From NCBI RefSeq assembly GCF_019636155.1, contig NZ_JAHBYB010000004.1, forward strand, positions 1-64,000: DNA of 64,000 bases, in the 5' to 3' direction. Below are positions 41,074-49,325 of this stretch, piece by piece. A program made the position numbers and the translations under genes. The notes under the pieces were generated by a model. That model had not been told where the DNA came from. It made no database searches and worked only from the letters and a program-made list of their open reading frames with translations. The DNA is from Brevundimonas sp. GTDB taxonomy: Bacteria > Pseudomonadota > Alphaproteobacteria > Caulobacterales > Caulobacteraceae. Every line of letters starts with the position of its first letter. The first letter of the stretch is position 1.

Positions 41074-41472
41074 TCAGTCAGTCAGCTTGGGGATGCGCCC
41101 GCCATTGTCGCGGATCTTCTGCATCACCTGTTTGTGCAGCCAGATGTTCATGGTCGCGGTGTCGGAGGTGTCGCCGGTGTAGCCCAGCTCCTGCGCCAGC
41201 TCGCGCCGCTCGGCCAGGGAGCTGTCCATGCCGGTCAGCTTCATCAGGTCGACGATGGAGGTGCGCCAGTTCAGGTTCTTGCCCTGGTTCAGGCCGTCCA
41301 GGATGGCCTCGACATCGACAGGCTCGCCGGTCTGGGGCGCGTTCGCGGCGGGGGCGCCGGGCGCCGGCGCGGCCGTTGGCGCGGGGCTCGATCCCCCTTG
41401 CGATGGCCTATGGCCGGGGCCGCCCTTGGCCCGATCCCAGATGCCGCCCAGAATTCTGCCCAGAATGCTCAT
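41074..41472 (-). CDS. DUF3597 domain protein
   Basis: This 132-residue protein has an N-terminal amphipathic MSILGRILGGIWDRAKG and an Ala/Pro linker. The DUF3597 domain follows, with NWRTSIVDLMKLTGMDSSL, LGYTGDTSDTATMNIWLHKQVM and a GRIPKLTD tail. The function is unknown; the fold resembles LysM-adjacent or peptidoglycan-related small domains only loosely. The start at 41472 is preceded by AGAGGA. It lies 62 nt upstream of dnaX on the same strand. Confidence 0.85.
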   Translation of the reverse strand: MSILGRILGGIWDRAKGGPGHRPSQGGSSPAPTAAPAPGAPAANAPQTGEPVDVEAILDGLNQGKNLNWRTSIVDLMKLTGMDSSLAERRELAQELGYTGDTSDTATMNIWLHKQVMQKIRDNGGRIPKLTD

Positions 41473-41528
41473 GATCCGATCCTCTTTCAGTGGGATCAGA
41501 ACAGCGGCCAAGGTCGAAGGGAGTTCCC

Positions 41529-41619
41529 GCCCTCAAGCCGCGAACGACCGCGTCGTGAGCGTCAGGGCCAGAAACACGCCCTCAAGCAGCGAACGACCGC
41601 GTCGTGAGCGTTAGGGCCA
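41529..41619. repeat. Tandem family D repeats next to the SRP RNA
   Basis: Two 42-nt units (41529-41570 and 41578-41619) differ at two positions and are spaced by 7 nt (period 49). Each begins GCCCTCAAGC and contains CGACCGCGTCGTGAGCGT. A third diverged unit lies at 30489-30527. The second unit abuts the T-rich end of the SRP RNA gene. Confidence 0.88.
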
Positions 41620-41629
41620 AAAAGAAGGA

Positions 41630-41722
41630 AGGTGGAGACCGCGACCCGAAGGGGAATTCGTTGTGGCTGCTGCCTTCCGGCCCTGACCAGGTTGGCGAAG
41701 CCTTCGCCCGCGATCTCCGAGA
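41630..41722 (-). ncRNA. ffs: Signal recognition particle RNA (4.5S, small bacterial type)
   Basis: On the minus strand this reads the SRP core: GCCAACCTGGTCAGGGCC, then GGAAGGCAGCAGCCA, the conserved apical loop and SRP54-binding symmetric loop. The ends GGAGATCGCG and CGCGGTCTCC pair to close the stem, and a T-rich run (TTCCTTCTTTTT) ends the transcript. Upstream, TTGATT and ATATCC spaced by 18 nt form a plausible promoter. Exact ends are estimated. Location near dnaX is common for ffs. Confidence 0.93.
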
Positions 41723-41770
41723 CGGGATATGGCGCGGGGCGGGCGGGGAATCAAGCCTGTCCGTGGCCGC

Positions 41771-42574
41771 CTATCGCCCGGCCCCCGAGCCGCGGCGCGG
41801 TTCGTCGGCGAAGGCGTTGATGATGCGGGCGGAGGAGGGGCGGCCGGCGGGGCCGCGGTCGGGGTCCACGACGATGCGCAGGTCCCCCCGCGCATAGGTG
41901 GCCGAGACGCGGTCGCCCTCGACGATGGTGATGCTGCGCAACCGGGTCAGATAGCCGCGCGCCGTGGCCGAGCGGGCCATGCGGATGACGGCGTCGGTGG
42001 TCACGATCAGGGCGTCGACCGACAGGGCCTCGGACCGGTCGACCGACAGGTTGATCTCGACCAGCCGCCCCAGGGTCGATGAGACCAGGGCGCTGCGCCG
42101 CGCCATCAGGTTGAACAGCTGGACCGGACCCAGGGCCGGGGGGGCCAGGCTTTCGCCCGGCCCGGCCAGGGTGACGGGCGATCCGCCGGGCGCGGCTCGC
42201 GTATAGAGGGTCATGCCCCCGTCGGGCGTGACCCGCAGCACCAGGTCGCCGGCGTCGTTGCGGTAAAGGACATCGCCGCGCGGCGCCGGCGTAGGGCGCA
42301 GCACCCAGGTCTCGACGCTGCGGTCGAAGCGCAGCAGGGGGGTCGAGGCGCTGCGGTCCAGGATGAAGCCCTGACCGGTTTCGGAGACATAGCGGCCATT
42401 GGCCGGCAGGTTGCGGCTGAACAGCCGGTCGCGCAGGGACTGGCTCTGCTCGGCCTGGACATTGCCGCGCACCTGGGCCCAGGCGGGCGCGCCGGCGGCC
42501 ACGACGGCGAACGCCGTCGCGGCGGCAAGGGACGCGGACGTCCGCAGGGCCGGGAGCCTGAGCTTCATGCCCAC
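41771..42574 (-). CDS. Exported protein, DUF4908-like
   Basis: This 267-residue protein has a signal peptide (about 1-33, cut after AWAQ) and a mature part rich in beta-strand residues (RYVSETGQGFILDRSAS, PTPAPRGDVLYRNDAGDLVLRVTPDGGMTLYT). It resembles the Caulobacterales DUF4908 family, whose function is unknown. The C-terminal RIINAFADEPRRG is basic. It ends about 20 nt before the SRP RNA promoter and lies 42 nt downstream of phaB on the same strand. Confidence 0.7.
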   Translation of the reverse strand: MGMKLRLPALRTSASLAAATAFAVVAAGAPAWAQVRGNVQAEQSQSLRDRLFSRNLPANGRYVSETGQGFILDRSASTPLLRFDRSVETWVLRPTPAPRGDVLYRNDAGDLVLRVTPDGGMTLYTRAAPGGSPVTLAGPGESLAPPALGPVQLFNLMARRSALVSSTLGRLVEINLSVDRSEALSVDALIVTTDAVIRMARSATARGYLTRLRSITIVEGDRVSATYARGDLRIVVDPDRGPAGRPSSARIINAFADEPRRGSGAGR

Positions 42575-42616
42575 AGCAATCCTATGGAGCGGCGGCGGAT
42601 TTTGGGCGGGGCCGGA

Positions 42617-43342
42617 TCAACCGACCAGATACTGACCGCCGTTCAGCGATAGGGTGCAGCCTGTGACATATCCGGCACGTTCGCCCGACAGCCAGGACAC
42701 CATGTCGGCGATCTCCTCGCCTTTTCCGAGCCTTCCGACCGGGATCTGGGCGATGATGGAATCCAGCACCTTCTGGTCCATGGCGCCGACCATCTCGGTG
42801 TCGATATAGCCCGGCGCGATGCAGTTGACCGTCACCCCCTTGCGCGCGTTCTCCAGCGCCAGGGCCTTGGTGAAGCCGATCATCCCGGCCTTGGCGGCGG
42901 AATAGTTGGTCTGGCCGATCTGGCCTTTCTGGCCGTTGATCGAGGAGATGTTGACGATGCGGCCGAAGCCCCGGTCGCGCATGCCGTTGATGACCTGGCG
43001 CGTCATGTTGAAGACGCTGTCCATATTGACCCGGATCACGTCCGACCACTGGTCGGCGCTCATCTTGTGGAAGAAGCCGTCGCGGGTGATGCCGGCATTG
43101 TTGATCAGGACGTCGATGGGGCCCAGCTGAGCCTCGACCTCGGACACGGCGCGCTGGCAGTCCTCGAACGCGCCGACATTGCCCTTGACCACCATGACGC
43201 CCAGTTCGCGGGCCGTGGCCTCGGCGGCGTCGGTATTGCCGGAATAGCCGGCGGCGACGGACAGGCCGTCCTCCTTCAGCCGCTGAACGATCGCCTTGCC
43301 GATGCCGCGGGTGCCGCCCGTGACCAGAGCCACTCGTGCCAT
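42617..43342 (-). CDS. phaB: Acetoacetyl-CoA reductase PhaB
   Basis: This 241-residue short-chain dehydrogenase has the NADPH-binding TGGTRGIGKAI at the N-terminus and NNAGITRDGFFHKM. The catalytic segment is NISSINGQKGQIGQTNYSAAKAG (Ser, Tyr, Lys), and the C-terminal GYVTGCTLSLNGGQYL is typical of PhaB. It reduces acetoacetyl-CoA to (R)-3-hydroxybutyryl-CoA for polyhydroxybutyrate synthesis. phaA is not adjacent. Confidence 0.93.
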   Translation of the reverse strand: MARVALVTGGTRGIGKAIVQRLKEDGLSVAAGYSGNTDAAEATARELGVMVVKGNVGAFEDCQRAVSEVEAQLGPIDVLINNAGITRDGFFHKMSADQWSDVIRVNMDSVFNMTRQVINGMRDRGFGRIVNISSINGQKGQIGQTNYSAAKAGMIGFTKALALENARKGVTVNCIAPGYIDTEMVGAMDQKVLDSIIAQIPVGRLGKGEEIADMVSWLSGERAGYVTGCTLSLNGGQYLVG

Positions 43343-43429
43343 GTGCGTTTCCTTTTGTCCCTTGAGCCACGGTCTCTGACGGACCGTGTTTGGTTAAAGT
43401 CTTTAGACGGCTGAAGGTTTGGCGCCAAC

Positions 43430-43561
43430 GTCTCCTCCCCATCGCCGATGGGGAGGTGGATCGGCGGCGAAGCGGCCGAGACGGAGGGGGTCTTTCGTCG
43501 TGCAACCCAAGAGCCCCTCCACCGCTTCGCGGTCCCCCTCCCCATGGAATGGGGAGGAGAC
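43430..43561. repeat. Dispersed palindromic repeat, family B, copy 2
   Basis: This begins GTCTCCTCCCCAT and ends ATGGGGAGGAGAC. Internally it reads TGGATCGGCGGCGAA, GACGGAGGGGGTCTTTCGTCGT and AGAGCCCCTCCACC. It is the reverse-oriented counterpart of 11577-11716 with near-identity over most of its length. It fills the gap between the alcohol dehydrogenase and phaB. Confidence 0.87.
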
Positions 43562-43568
43562 GAGGCGG

Positions 43569-44636
43569 CTACAGCCGGGCCATGTCGATCACGAAGCGGT
43601 AGCGGACATCGGATTTCAGCATCCGGGCGTAGGCCTCGTTGATCTGGTCCGGGGCGATGACTTCGATGTCCGAGGCGATGCCGTGTTCGGCGCAGAAATC
43701 CAGCATCTCTTGAGTCTCGCGGATGCCGCCGATCAGGCTGCCGGCGATGCGGCGGCGGCGGACCAACAGGGCGACGGCATGGACCGGCAGGGCCTCGCCG
43801 GTCAGGCCCAGCATGACCATGGTCCCGTCGCGGGCCAGCAGGCGGACGTGGCTGGCGATCTCGTGCGTGGCCGAGACGGTGTTGATGATCAGGTCGAAGC
43901 CTTCGGCCGCCGCCTTCATGGCCGCAGCGTCGGAGTTGATCAGGAAATGCCGCGCCCCCATCCTTTCGGCGTCGGCCTTCTTGCGGTCCGAGGTGGACAG
44001 GACGGTGACCTCGGCGCCCAGGGCCGCGGCCAGCTTGACCGCCATATGGCCCAGCCCGCCCAGGCCGATCACCGCGACGCGCGATCCGGGGCCGATGTTC
44101 CAGTGGCGCAGCGGCGACCATGTGGTGACTCCCGCACACAACAGGGGGGCGGCGGCGTCCAGCGGCAGGGCGTCGGGGATACGCAGGACGAAATCTTGGT
44201 CGACGGTGATGCGGTCGCTGTAGCCGCCCTGGGTGATCGGCTCGCCCCCCGCCTGGTCGCCCTTGGGATCGCGCGAGCCATAGGTGGCGACCATGCCGCC
44301 GGGGCCGGTGCAGTATTGCTCCTCGCCCTCGACGCAGCTGGCGCAGGTGCGGCAGCTGTCGACCATGCAGCCGACGCCTACCCGGTCGCCGACCTTGAAG
44401 CGGGCGACCTCGGACCCGACCGCCTCGACCTCGCCGACGATCTCGTGGCCGGGAACCAGGGGGAAGGCGCGACCGCCGAACTCGCCGTCCACGGCGTGCA
44501 GGTCGGAATGGCAGACGCCGCAGTAGCGGATGGCGATGACCACATCGTTCGGCCCCGGCCCGCGGCGCTGGAAATCATAGGGCTTCAGAGGCTCAGAACG
44601 GGCGTAGGCGGCGAAGGCGCGGGTCGGCAGGGTCAT
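43569..44636 (-). CDS. Zinc-dependent alcohol dehydrogenase, cinnamyl/YahK type
   Basis: This 355-residue MDR enzyme has catalytic zinc ligands C42 (CGVCHSDLH) and H64/E65 (GHEIVG), with structural zinc C95, C98, C101 and C109. The Rossmann motif is VIGLGGLGHMAVK. The motif set is that of NADP(H)-dependent cinnamyl-alcohol-dehydrogenase-like aldehyde reductases such as YahK and YjgB. It lies 5 nt after the DUF72 gene, so the two are coexpressed. Confidence 0.9.
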   Translation of the reverse strand: MTLPTRAFAAYARSEPLKPYDFQRRGPGPNDVVIAIRYCGVCHSDLHAVDGEFGGRAFPLVPGHEIVGEVEAVGSEVARFKVGDRVGVGCMVDSCRTCASCVEGEEQYCTGPGGMVATYGSRDPKGDQAGGEPITQGGYSDRITVDQDFVLRIPDALPLDAAAPLLCAGVTTWSPLRHWNIGPGSRVAVIGLGGLGHMAVKLAAALGAEVTVLSTSDRKKADAERMGARHFLINSDAAAMKAAAEGFDLIINTVSATHEIASHVRLLARDGTMVMLGLTGEALPVHAVALLVRRRRIAGSLIGGIRETQEMLDFCAEHGIASDIEVIAPDQINEAYARMLKSDVRYRFVIDMARL

Positions 44637-44641
44637 GGAGA

Positions 44642-45394
44642 TCAGGCTTTCAGGCGGGCGATCAGGGCCTGGGCGGCGGCGGGATTGCGCACCTTGGCTC
44701 CGGCGATGAAATAGGCGAACACATCGCCGCGTTCCGCCCAGACGCGAGTGCGTTCGGCGATGGCGTCCAGTTCGGCGCCGGTCATGCCGGTCGGCTCGTC
44801 CTCGCGACTGGACATCAGCCGGGCGTAGCTGAAGTCGGCCGTGGGCTGGTCGATGCGGGGCCATTCCGGCGCCTCGTCATCCTCGGCAAAGACGATGGCC
44901 GCGCCGTATTTCGCCGCCAGGTCATAGAATCGCGGGGTGTCGAAGCTGGGGTTCCGCACCTCCAGCGCATGGCGCAGGCGCAGGCCATCCTTCTCGGTCG
45001 GCAGCAGCTTCAGGAAGCCCTCGAAATCCTCGGGGTCGAATTTCTTGGTGGCCATGAATTGCCAGTTGATCGGCCCCAGCTTGGGCCCCAGGGCCGTCAG
45101 TCCCTGATCCAGAAAACGGGCGAAACTCTCGCCGCCTTCGGACAGAATTTTCCGATTGGTGCAGTAGCGGCTGGCCTTGACCGCGAAGACGAAGTCGTCG
45201 GGCGTCTCGTCGCGCCACTTCATCCAGCTGTCGGGTTTGAAGGTCGAATAATAGGTGCCGTTGATCTCGATGGAGGTCAGGGCGCGGCTGGCGAACTCCA
45301 GTTCGCGCTTCTGGGTCAGGCCCTCGGGATAGAAGACCCCGCGCCACGGCTCATAAGTCCAGCCGCCGACGCCCACGCGCACCGGTCCGGTCAT
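44642..45394 (-). CDS. DUF72 family protein (TIM-barrel, YecE-like)
   Basis: This 250-residue protein contains VGVGGWTYEPWRGVFYPEGL, SIEINGTYYSTFKP, DFVFAVKASRYCTN and FAYFIAGAKVRNPAAAQAL, the YecE/DUF72 pattern. Structures of the family show a TIM barrel of unknown activity. The start at 45394 is set by GAGGAGA 6 nt upstream and gives the standard N-terminus. It overlaps nothing downstream but is 5 nt from the alcohol dehydrogenase. Confidence 0.88.
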   Translation of the reverse strand: MTGPVRVGVGGWTYEPWRGVFYPEGLTQKRELEFASRALTSIEINGTYYSTFKPDSWMKWRDETPDDFVFAVKASRYCTNRKILSEGGESFARFLDQGLTALGPKLGPINWQFMATKKFDPEDFEGFLKLLPTEKDGLRLRHALEVRNPSFDTPRFYDLAAKYGAAIVFAEDDEAPEWPRIDQPTADFSYARLMSSREDEPTGMTGAELDAIAERTRVWAERGDVFAYFIAGAKVRNPAAAQALIARLKA

Positions 45395-45404
45395 ACTGAT
45401 CTCC

Positions 45405-46763
45405 TCAATAGGCGAAGTCCGCATAGACTCGTTTCACGTCGCCCTGCCAGGCGCCGTTGTACAGCTCCAGCAGCCGCTCGGCGGGGGTGACGCCGCTGTC
45501 GGCGATGTCTTCCAGTTCTGACAGATAGCCGCGCTCGTCCACCATGCCGCCGCTGAACCGGGCGCGGTTCTTCAGCCCCTGTTTGGCGATGGCGACCATG
45601 TCGCGGGCCACGTCCTGAACGCTGCGGCCGGCCACCTCGGCCTTCAGCCCCAGCCGGGTCACATCGCGGCGCAGGCGCTCGTGGTCGGCGATGTCCCAGT
45701 CCTTGCAAAGATCCCATGCGGCGGCCAGCGAGGGGGCGTCATAGAAGATTCCGGCCCACAGGGCGGGCAGGGCGCAGATGCGGCTCCACGGCCCGCCGTC
45801 GGCGCCGCGCATTTCCAGATACGACTTCAGCCGCACCTCGGGGAACAGGGTGGTCAGGTGATCGGCCCAGTCCTTCTTCGTCGGCGCCTCGCCGGGCAGG
45901 GCGGGCAGGCGCCGCTCCAGGAAGTCGCGGAACGACTGGCCCGAGGCGTCGATATACCGCTCGCCGCGCTTGGCGAAATACATGGGGGTGTCCAGGGCGT
46001 AGTCGACGTATCGCTCGAAGCCGAAACCGTCCTGGAAGACGAAATCCAGCATTCCGGTGCGGTCCGGGTCGGTGTCGGTCCAGACATTGGCGCGGGCCGA
46101 CAGGAAGCCGTTGGGGCGACCCTCCGTGAACGGACTGTTGGCGAACAGGGCGGTGGCGATCGGCTGCAGCGCCAGGCTGGTGCGGAATTTCAGCACCATG
46201 TCCGCTTCGGAATCGAAGTCCAGATTGGCCTGGATGGTGCAGGTGCGCAGCATCATGTCCAGGCCCAGCGACCCGACCTTGGGCATATAGGCGCGCATGA
46301 TGTCATAGCGGCCCTTGGGCATGACGGGGATGTCTTCGCGCCGCCACATCGGGTCGAAGCCCAGGCCCAGGAAGCCCAGGCCGATCTGGTCGGCCACCTG
46401 CTTGACCTCCATCAGATGCTGGCCGGTCTCGGAACAGATGTCGTGGATGTCCTTCAGCGGGGCGCCCGACAGTTCGAACTGGCCGCCGGGCTCCAGGCTG
46501 ATCGAGGCGGTCAGGCGCTCGGCGTTCCGGCGCTCCAGGGCGATGACGTGGCCGCCTTCAAGGACCTCGGCCCAGCCGAAGCGGGTAAGGCCCGACAGCA
46601 TGGCGCGGATGCCGTTGTCGCCCTCATAGGCGGGGCGGCGCAGGGTCTGGCGGTCAAAGCCGAATTTCTCGTGTTCGGCGCCGATGCGCCACTGGTCCCT
46701 GGGCTTGATCCCCCTGGACAGGGCCTCGACCAGATCGTTCCGGGAAAGCGGCGCCTCGGCCAT
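45405..46763 (-). CDS. gshA: Glutamate-cysteine ligase (class II, plant/alphaproteobacterial type)
   Basis: This 452-residue enzyme joins glutamate and cysteine in the first step of glutathione synthesis. Characteristic segments are WRIGAEHEKFGF, ISLEPGGQFELSGAP, MMLRTCTIQANLDFDSE, GMLDFVFQDGFGFERYVDYAL and EMRGADGGPW. The EHEKFG and SLEPGGQ motifs distinguish this family from the enterobacterial type. Two genes end-to-start (rsmE, gshA) lie on the minus strand with a 50-nt gap. Confidence 0.95.
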   Translation of the reverse strand: MAEAPLSRNDLVEALSRGIKPRDQWRIGAEHEKFGFDRQTLRRPAYEGDNGIRAMLSGLTRFGWAEVLEGGHVIALERRNAERLTASISLEPGGQFELSGAPLKDIHDICSETGQHLMEVKQVADQIGLGFLGLGFDPMWRREDIPVMPKGRYDIMRAYMPKVGSLGLDMMLRTCTIQANLDFDSEADMVLKFRTSLALQPIATALFANSPFTEGRPNGFLSARANVWTDTDPDRTGMLDFVFQDGFGFERYVDYALDTPMYFAKRGERYIDASGQSFRDFLERRLPALPGEAPTKKDWADHLTTLFPEVRLKSYLEMRGADGGPWSRICALPALWAGIFYDAPSLAAAWDLCKDWDIADHERLRRDVTRLGLKAEVAGRSVQDVARDMVAIAKQGLKNRARFSGGMVDERGYLSELEDIADSGVTPAERLLELYNGAWQGDVKRVYADFAY

Positions 46764-46813
46764 ATGTTCCTGCCCCTGTTGCGAAGGCTAGATGGGCGAG
46801 GAATGGGTCGGGC

Positions 46814-47659
46814 TCAAGAGGCGGCGGCGGACCAATCGCCCAGCGCCGACTGCCACAGGGTCAGGGCGGCGACCGCGGCGGTGTCGGCGCGCAGGATGCG
46901 AGGGCCCAGGGAGACGGGGACGGCGAAGGGCAGGGCGCGCAGTCGTTCGCGTTCCTCGGGCGCGAAACCGCCCTCGGGACCGATCAGGATGGACCATGGC
47001 TGAGACGATCCTCCCCCATCGGGGGAGGGGGACCGCGAAGCGGTGGAGGGGGCTGAAACCTGCTCCGGCCTCGAGCCTCCTCCACCCTGCTGCGCAGGGT
47101 CCCCCTCCCCCGAGGGGGGAGGATTGAAAGCGCCAAGCGTCGCGGTGGCGTCGGGGCCGCCCGTCTCGTCGCAGAACATCAGGCGGCGTGTGGCGTCCCA
47201 GCTGTCCAGCAGGGTGTCGAGTTTCACGGGATCGTCGACCGGCGGCACATCCAGGCGACCGCACTGTTCGGCGCTTTCGACGGCGATGGCGTCCAGCCGA
47301 TCCAGGCGCAGATGCTCGGTCGTGGTCCGGCGGGTGCGGACTAGGCGGATGCGGCCCACCCCCAGTTCGGTCGCCTTCTCGACCGCGAACTCCAGCGGCG
47401 CCTTTTTGACCACGGCCATCAGCAGTTCGACGTCGGGGGGTGGGGTCTGGGGCCGCACCTGGTCCTCGGCGCGCAGGATGACGCCCTTCTTCAGCACCTC
47501 GGCCACGACCGCCCGCCATTCGCCGTCGCGGCCGTTGAAGACATGCAGCGCATCCCCCGCCTTCAGCCGCATGACCTGGGTCAGATAGCGCGACTGATCC
47601 AGCGTCGGCGCGACGGCGGCGCCGGGGATGAGAGGCTGGGGGATGTGGAGGCGGATCAT
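46814..47659 (-). CDS. rsmE: 16S rRNA m3U1498 methyltransferase RsmE, with an in-frame repeat insertion
   Basis: This 281-residue SPOUT methyltransferase modifies U1498 of 16S rRNA. The N-terminal PUA-like part has HVFNGRDGEW, and the catalytic knot has ILIGPEGGFAPEERERL and VSLGPRILRADTAAVAAL. Residues about 178-220 (FNPPPSGEGD to GGGSSQ) separate MFCDETGG from WSILIGPEGG and correspond to a palindromic repeat. Normal members are about 240-250 residues, so the insert accounts for the excess. The ATG at 47659 begins the conserved protein; the frame upstream runs into a GIY-YIG flanking repeat. Confidence 0.92.
   Translation of the reverse strand: MIRLHIPQPLIPGAAVAPTLDQSRYLTQVMRLKAGDALHVFNGRDGEWRAVVAEVLKKGVILRAEDQVRPQTPPPDVELLMAVVKKAPLEFAVEKATELGVGRIRLVRTRRTTTEHLRLDRLDAIAVESAEQCGRLDVPPVDDPVKLDTLLDSWDATRRLMFCDETGGPDATATLGAFNPPPSGEGDPAQQGGGGSRPEQVSAPSTASRSPSPDGGGSSQPWSILIGPEGGFAPEERERLRALPFAVPVSLGPRILRADTAAVAALTLWQSALGDWSAAAS
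47008..47126. repeat. Palindromic repeat, family C, inside rsmE
   Basis: The left arm (about 47008-47052, with ATCCTCCCCCATCGGGGGAG) and right arm (about 47077-47126, with CTCCCCCGAGGGGGGAGGAT) form an imperfect inverted repeat. Each also folds on its own. The element keeps the rsmE frame open and is related to repeats at 29706 and 30538. Confidence 0.88.
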
Positions 47660-47688
47660 GGTTCCCGCATAGCCTTCACCACACCCTG

Positions 47689-47720
47689 CGTCATCCTCGG
47701 GCTTGACCCGAGGATCAGAC
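47689..47720. repeat. 32-bp hairpin repeat, family E, left of GIY-YIG gene
   Basis: The core ATCCTCGGG-CTTGA-CCCGAGGAT is a 9-bp stem with a 5-nt loop. The whole 32 bp is the exact reverse complement of 48047-48078. It lies 30 nt upstream of rsmE's start on the other strand. Confidence 0.95.
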
Positions 47721-47738
47721 AGTCCACTCACTCGACGC

Positions 47739-48137
47739 ATGGAGTCCGAGCGCCGTCCGCTGATCGCGACCTATATGACCGCCAGCCGCCCGTTCGGCGT
47801 GATCTACGTCGGCATGACGTCGAACCTGTACGCGCGAGGCGAGCAGCATCGGGCGCGAGCGGTGCAAGGGTTCACCGCGAAATACGGCGTGGACATCCTG
47901 GTCTGGTTCGAGGTGCACGAGTTGGTCACCGAGGCGATCAGACGCGAGAAGGCGCTGAAGCGCTGGAACCGAGTTTGGAAGATGCAACTGATCGAGCGGC
48001 GGAACCCGCAATGGCTCGACCTCTATCCGTTCGTGTGCGGCGCGGCGTCTGATCCTCGGGTCAAGCCCGAGGATGACGAGTGTGGGGTGGACGGCTTCTT
48101 GGAGCGACTTGCGAGCGGTGAAATCCGCGACGAATGA
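47739..48137 (+). CDS. GIY-YIG family endonuclease, flanked by inverted repeats
   Basis: This 132-residue protein has the GIY-YIG core as ATYMTASRPFGVIYVGMTSNLYARGEQH, a YVG variant, with REKALKRWNRVWKMQLIERRNP further on, as in short stand-alone GIY-YIG proteins (UPF0213-like). It may be a small nuclease. Residues from about SDPRVKPEDDECG onward are encoded by the right-hand 32-bp repeat and its flank, so the C-terminus was acquired from the repeat. No strong ribosome binding site is visible. An alternative TTG start lies 12 codons upstream inside the left repeat. Confidence 0.8.
   Translation: MESERRPLIATYMTASRPFGVIYVGMTSNLYARGEQHRARAVQGFTAKYGVDILVWFEVHELVTEAIRREKALKRWNRVWKMQLIERRNPQWLDLYPFVCGAASDPRVKPEDDECGVDGFLERLASGEIRDE
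48047..48078. repeat. 32-bp hairpin repeat, family E, right copy
   Basis: This is the exact inverted copy of 47689-47720, lying inside the 3' part of the GIY-YIG coding region. The two bracket a 390-bp unit. Confidence 0.95.
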
Positions 48138-48140
48138 CCG

Positions 48141-49304
48141 TCAGAGCGTCCGCGCGATCAGCAGCTTCATGATCTCGTTCGTGCCGCCATAGATGCGCTG
48201 GACCCTCGCGTCCTTGTACAGTTGGGCGATCGGATATTCGTTCATATAGCCGTAGCCGCCGAACAGTTGCAGCATCTCGTCGATGGTCTCGCCCTGGATG
48301 TCGGTGACCCAGTATTTGGCCATGGAGGCGGTGGCGGCGTCCAGTTCGCCCTTCAGGTGGCGCTCGATGCAGTGGTCGACGAAGACCTTGGCCACCGTCA
48401 GCTTGGTCTTGACCTCGGCCAGTTTGAACTGGGTGTTCTGGAAGTCGATGACCCGCTTGCCGAAGGCCTTGCGCTCCTTGACGTAGGCGAGGGTCGCCTC
48501 AAGCCCGCGTTCGGCGGCGGCCACGCCCTGGACGGCGATGTTCAGCCGTTCCTGGGGCAGTTGCTGCATCAGCTGATAGAAGCCCTGGCCCTCGGTCCCG
48601 CCGATGATGTTGTCGCCCGGAACCTTGACCTCGTTGAAGAACAGTTCGGAGGTGTCATTGGCCTCCATGCCGATCTTGTGCAGGTTTCGGCCGCGCTCGA
48701 ACCCTTCGGCGCCGTCCGTCTCGACCACGATCAGGCTGACCCCCTTGGCGCCCTCGGCCGGGTCGGTCTTGGCCACCACGATGATGAAGTTGGCCAGCTG
48801 GCCGTTGGTGATGAAGGTCTTGGAGCCGTTCACCACATACTGGTTGCCCTGTTTCAGGGCCGTGGTGCGCACGCCCTGAAGATCGGACCCGGCGCCCGGC
48901 TCGGTCATGGCGATGGCGCCGACCAGTTCGCCCGATTGCAGGCGAGGCAGCCAGCGCGCCTTCTGCTCGGCCGTGCCGTAGTGCCAGATGTAGGGCATCA
49001 CGATCGCATTGTGCAGACTGATGCCGAAATGGTCCGCACCCTTCCAGCCCAGCTGGCGCATCAGCATCACCTCATGCCGATAGTCGCCGCCGAAGCCGCC
49101 GTCTTCCTCAGGCATGGAGATGCCCAGCAGGCCCGCGTCGCCGGCGTCGTTCCACAGCTGGCGCGGCACCGAGGAGTCGGCGATCCACTGGGCGAACTTC
49201 TCGGGCGGCGCGTGTTCGTCGATCCATTTGGCGACGGAGTCCGAGAAGAGGGTGATCTCTTCTTCCTGCATGAAGTCGGGTTCGGGGAGGTTGAGGACGT
49301 TCAT
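48141..49304 (-). CDS. Acyl-CoA dehydrogenase
   Basis: This 387-residue FAD-dependent dehydrogenase introduces the alpha-beta double bond into acyl-CoA. It carries AIAMTEPGAGSDLQGVRTTA, the FAD/substrate signature, VVNGSKTFITNG and the C-terminal QLFGGYGYMNEYPIAQLYKDARVQRIYGGTNEIMK. The catalytic glutamate lies near the end, in GGTNE. Chain-length specificity cannot be told. It is the second dehydrogenase of an operon led by a MerR-type regulator. Confidence 0.95.
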   Translation of the reverse strand: MNVLNLPEPDFMQEEEITLFSDSVAKWIDEHAPPEKFAQWIADSSVPRQLWNDAGDAGLLGISMPEEDGGFGGDYRHEVMLMRQLGWKGADHFGISLHNAIVMPYIWHYGTAEQKARWLPRLQSGELVGAIAMTEPGAGSDLQGVRTTALKQGNQYVVNGSKTFITNGQLANFIIVVAKTDPAEGAKGVSLIVVETDGAEGFERGRNLHKIGMEANDTSELFFNEVKVPGDNIIGGTEGQGFYQLMQQLPQERLNIAVQGVAAAERGLEATLAYVKERKAFGKRVIDFQNTQFKLAEVKTKLTVAKVFVDHCIERHLKGELDAATASMAKYWVTDIQGETIDEMLQLFGGYGYMNEYPIAQLYKDARVQRIYGGTNEIMKLLIARTL

Positions 49305-49325
49305 GAGGGGCGCTCCATGACAAAG

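Noticed and set aside
47622-47740. Upstream start for rsmE
   Set aside because: The extra residues are encoded by the left 32-bp repeat flanking the GIY-YIG gene and precede the conserved MIRLHIP start.
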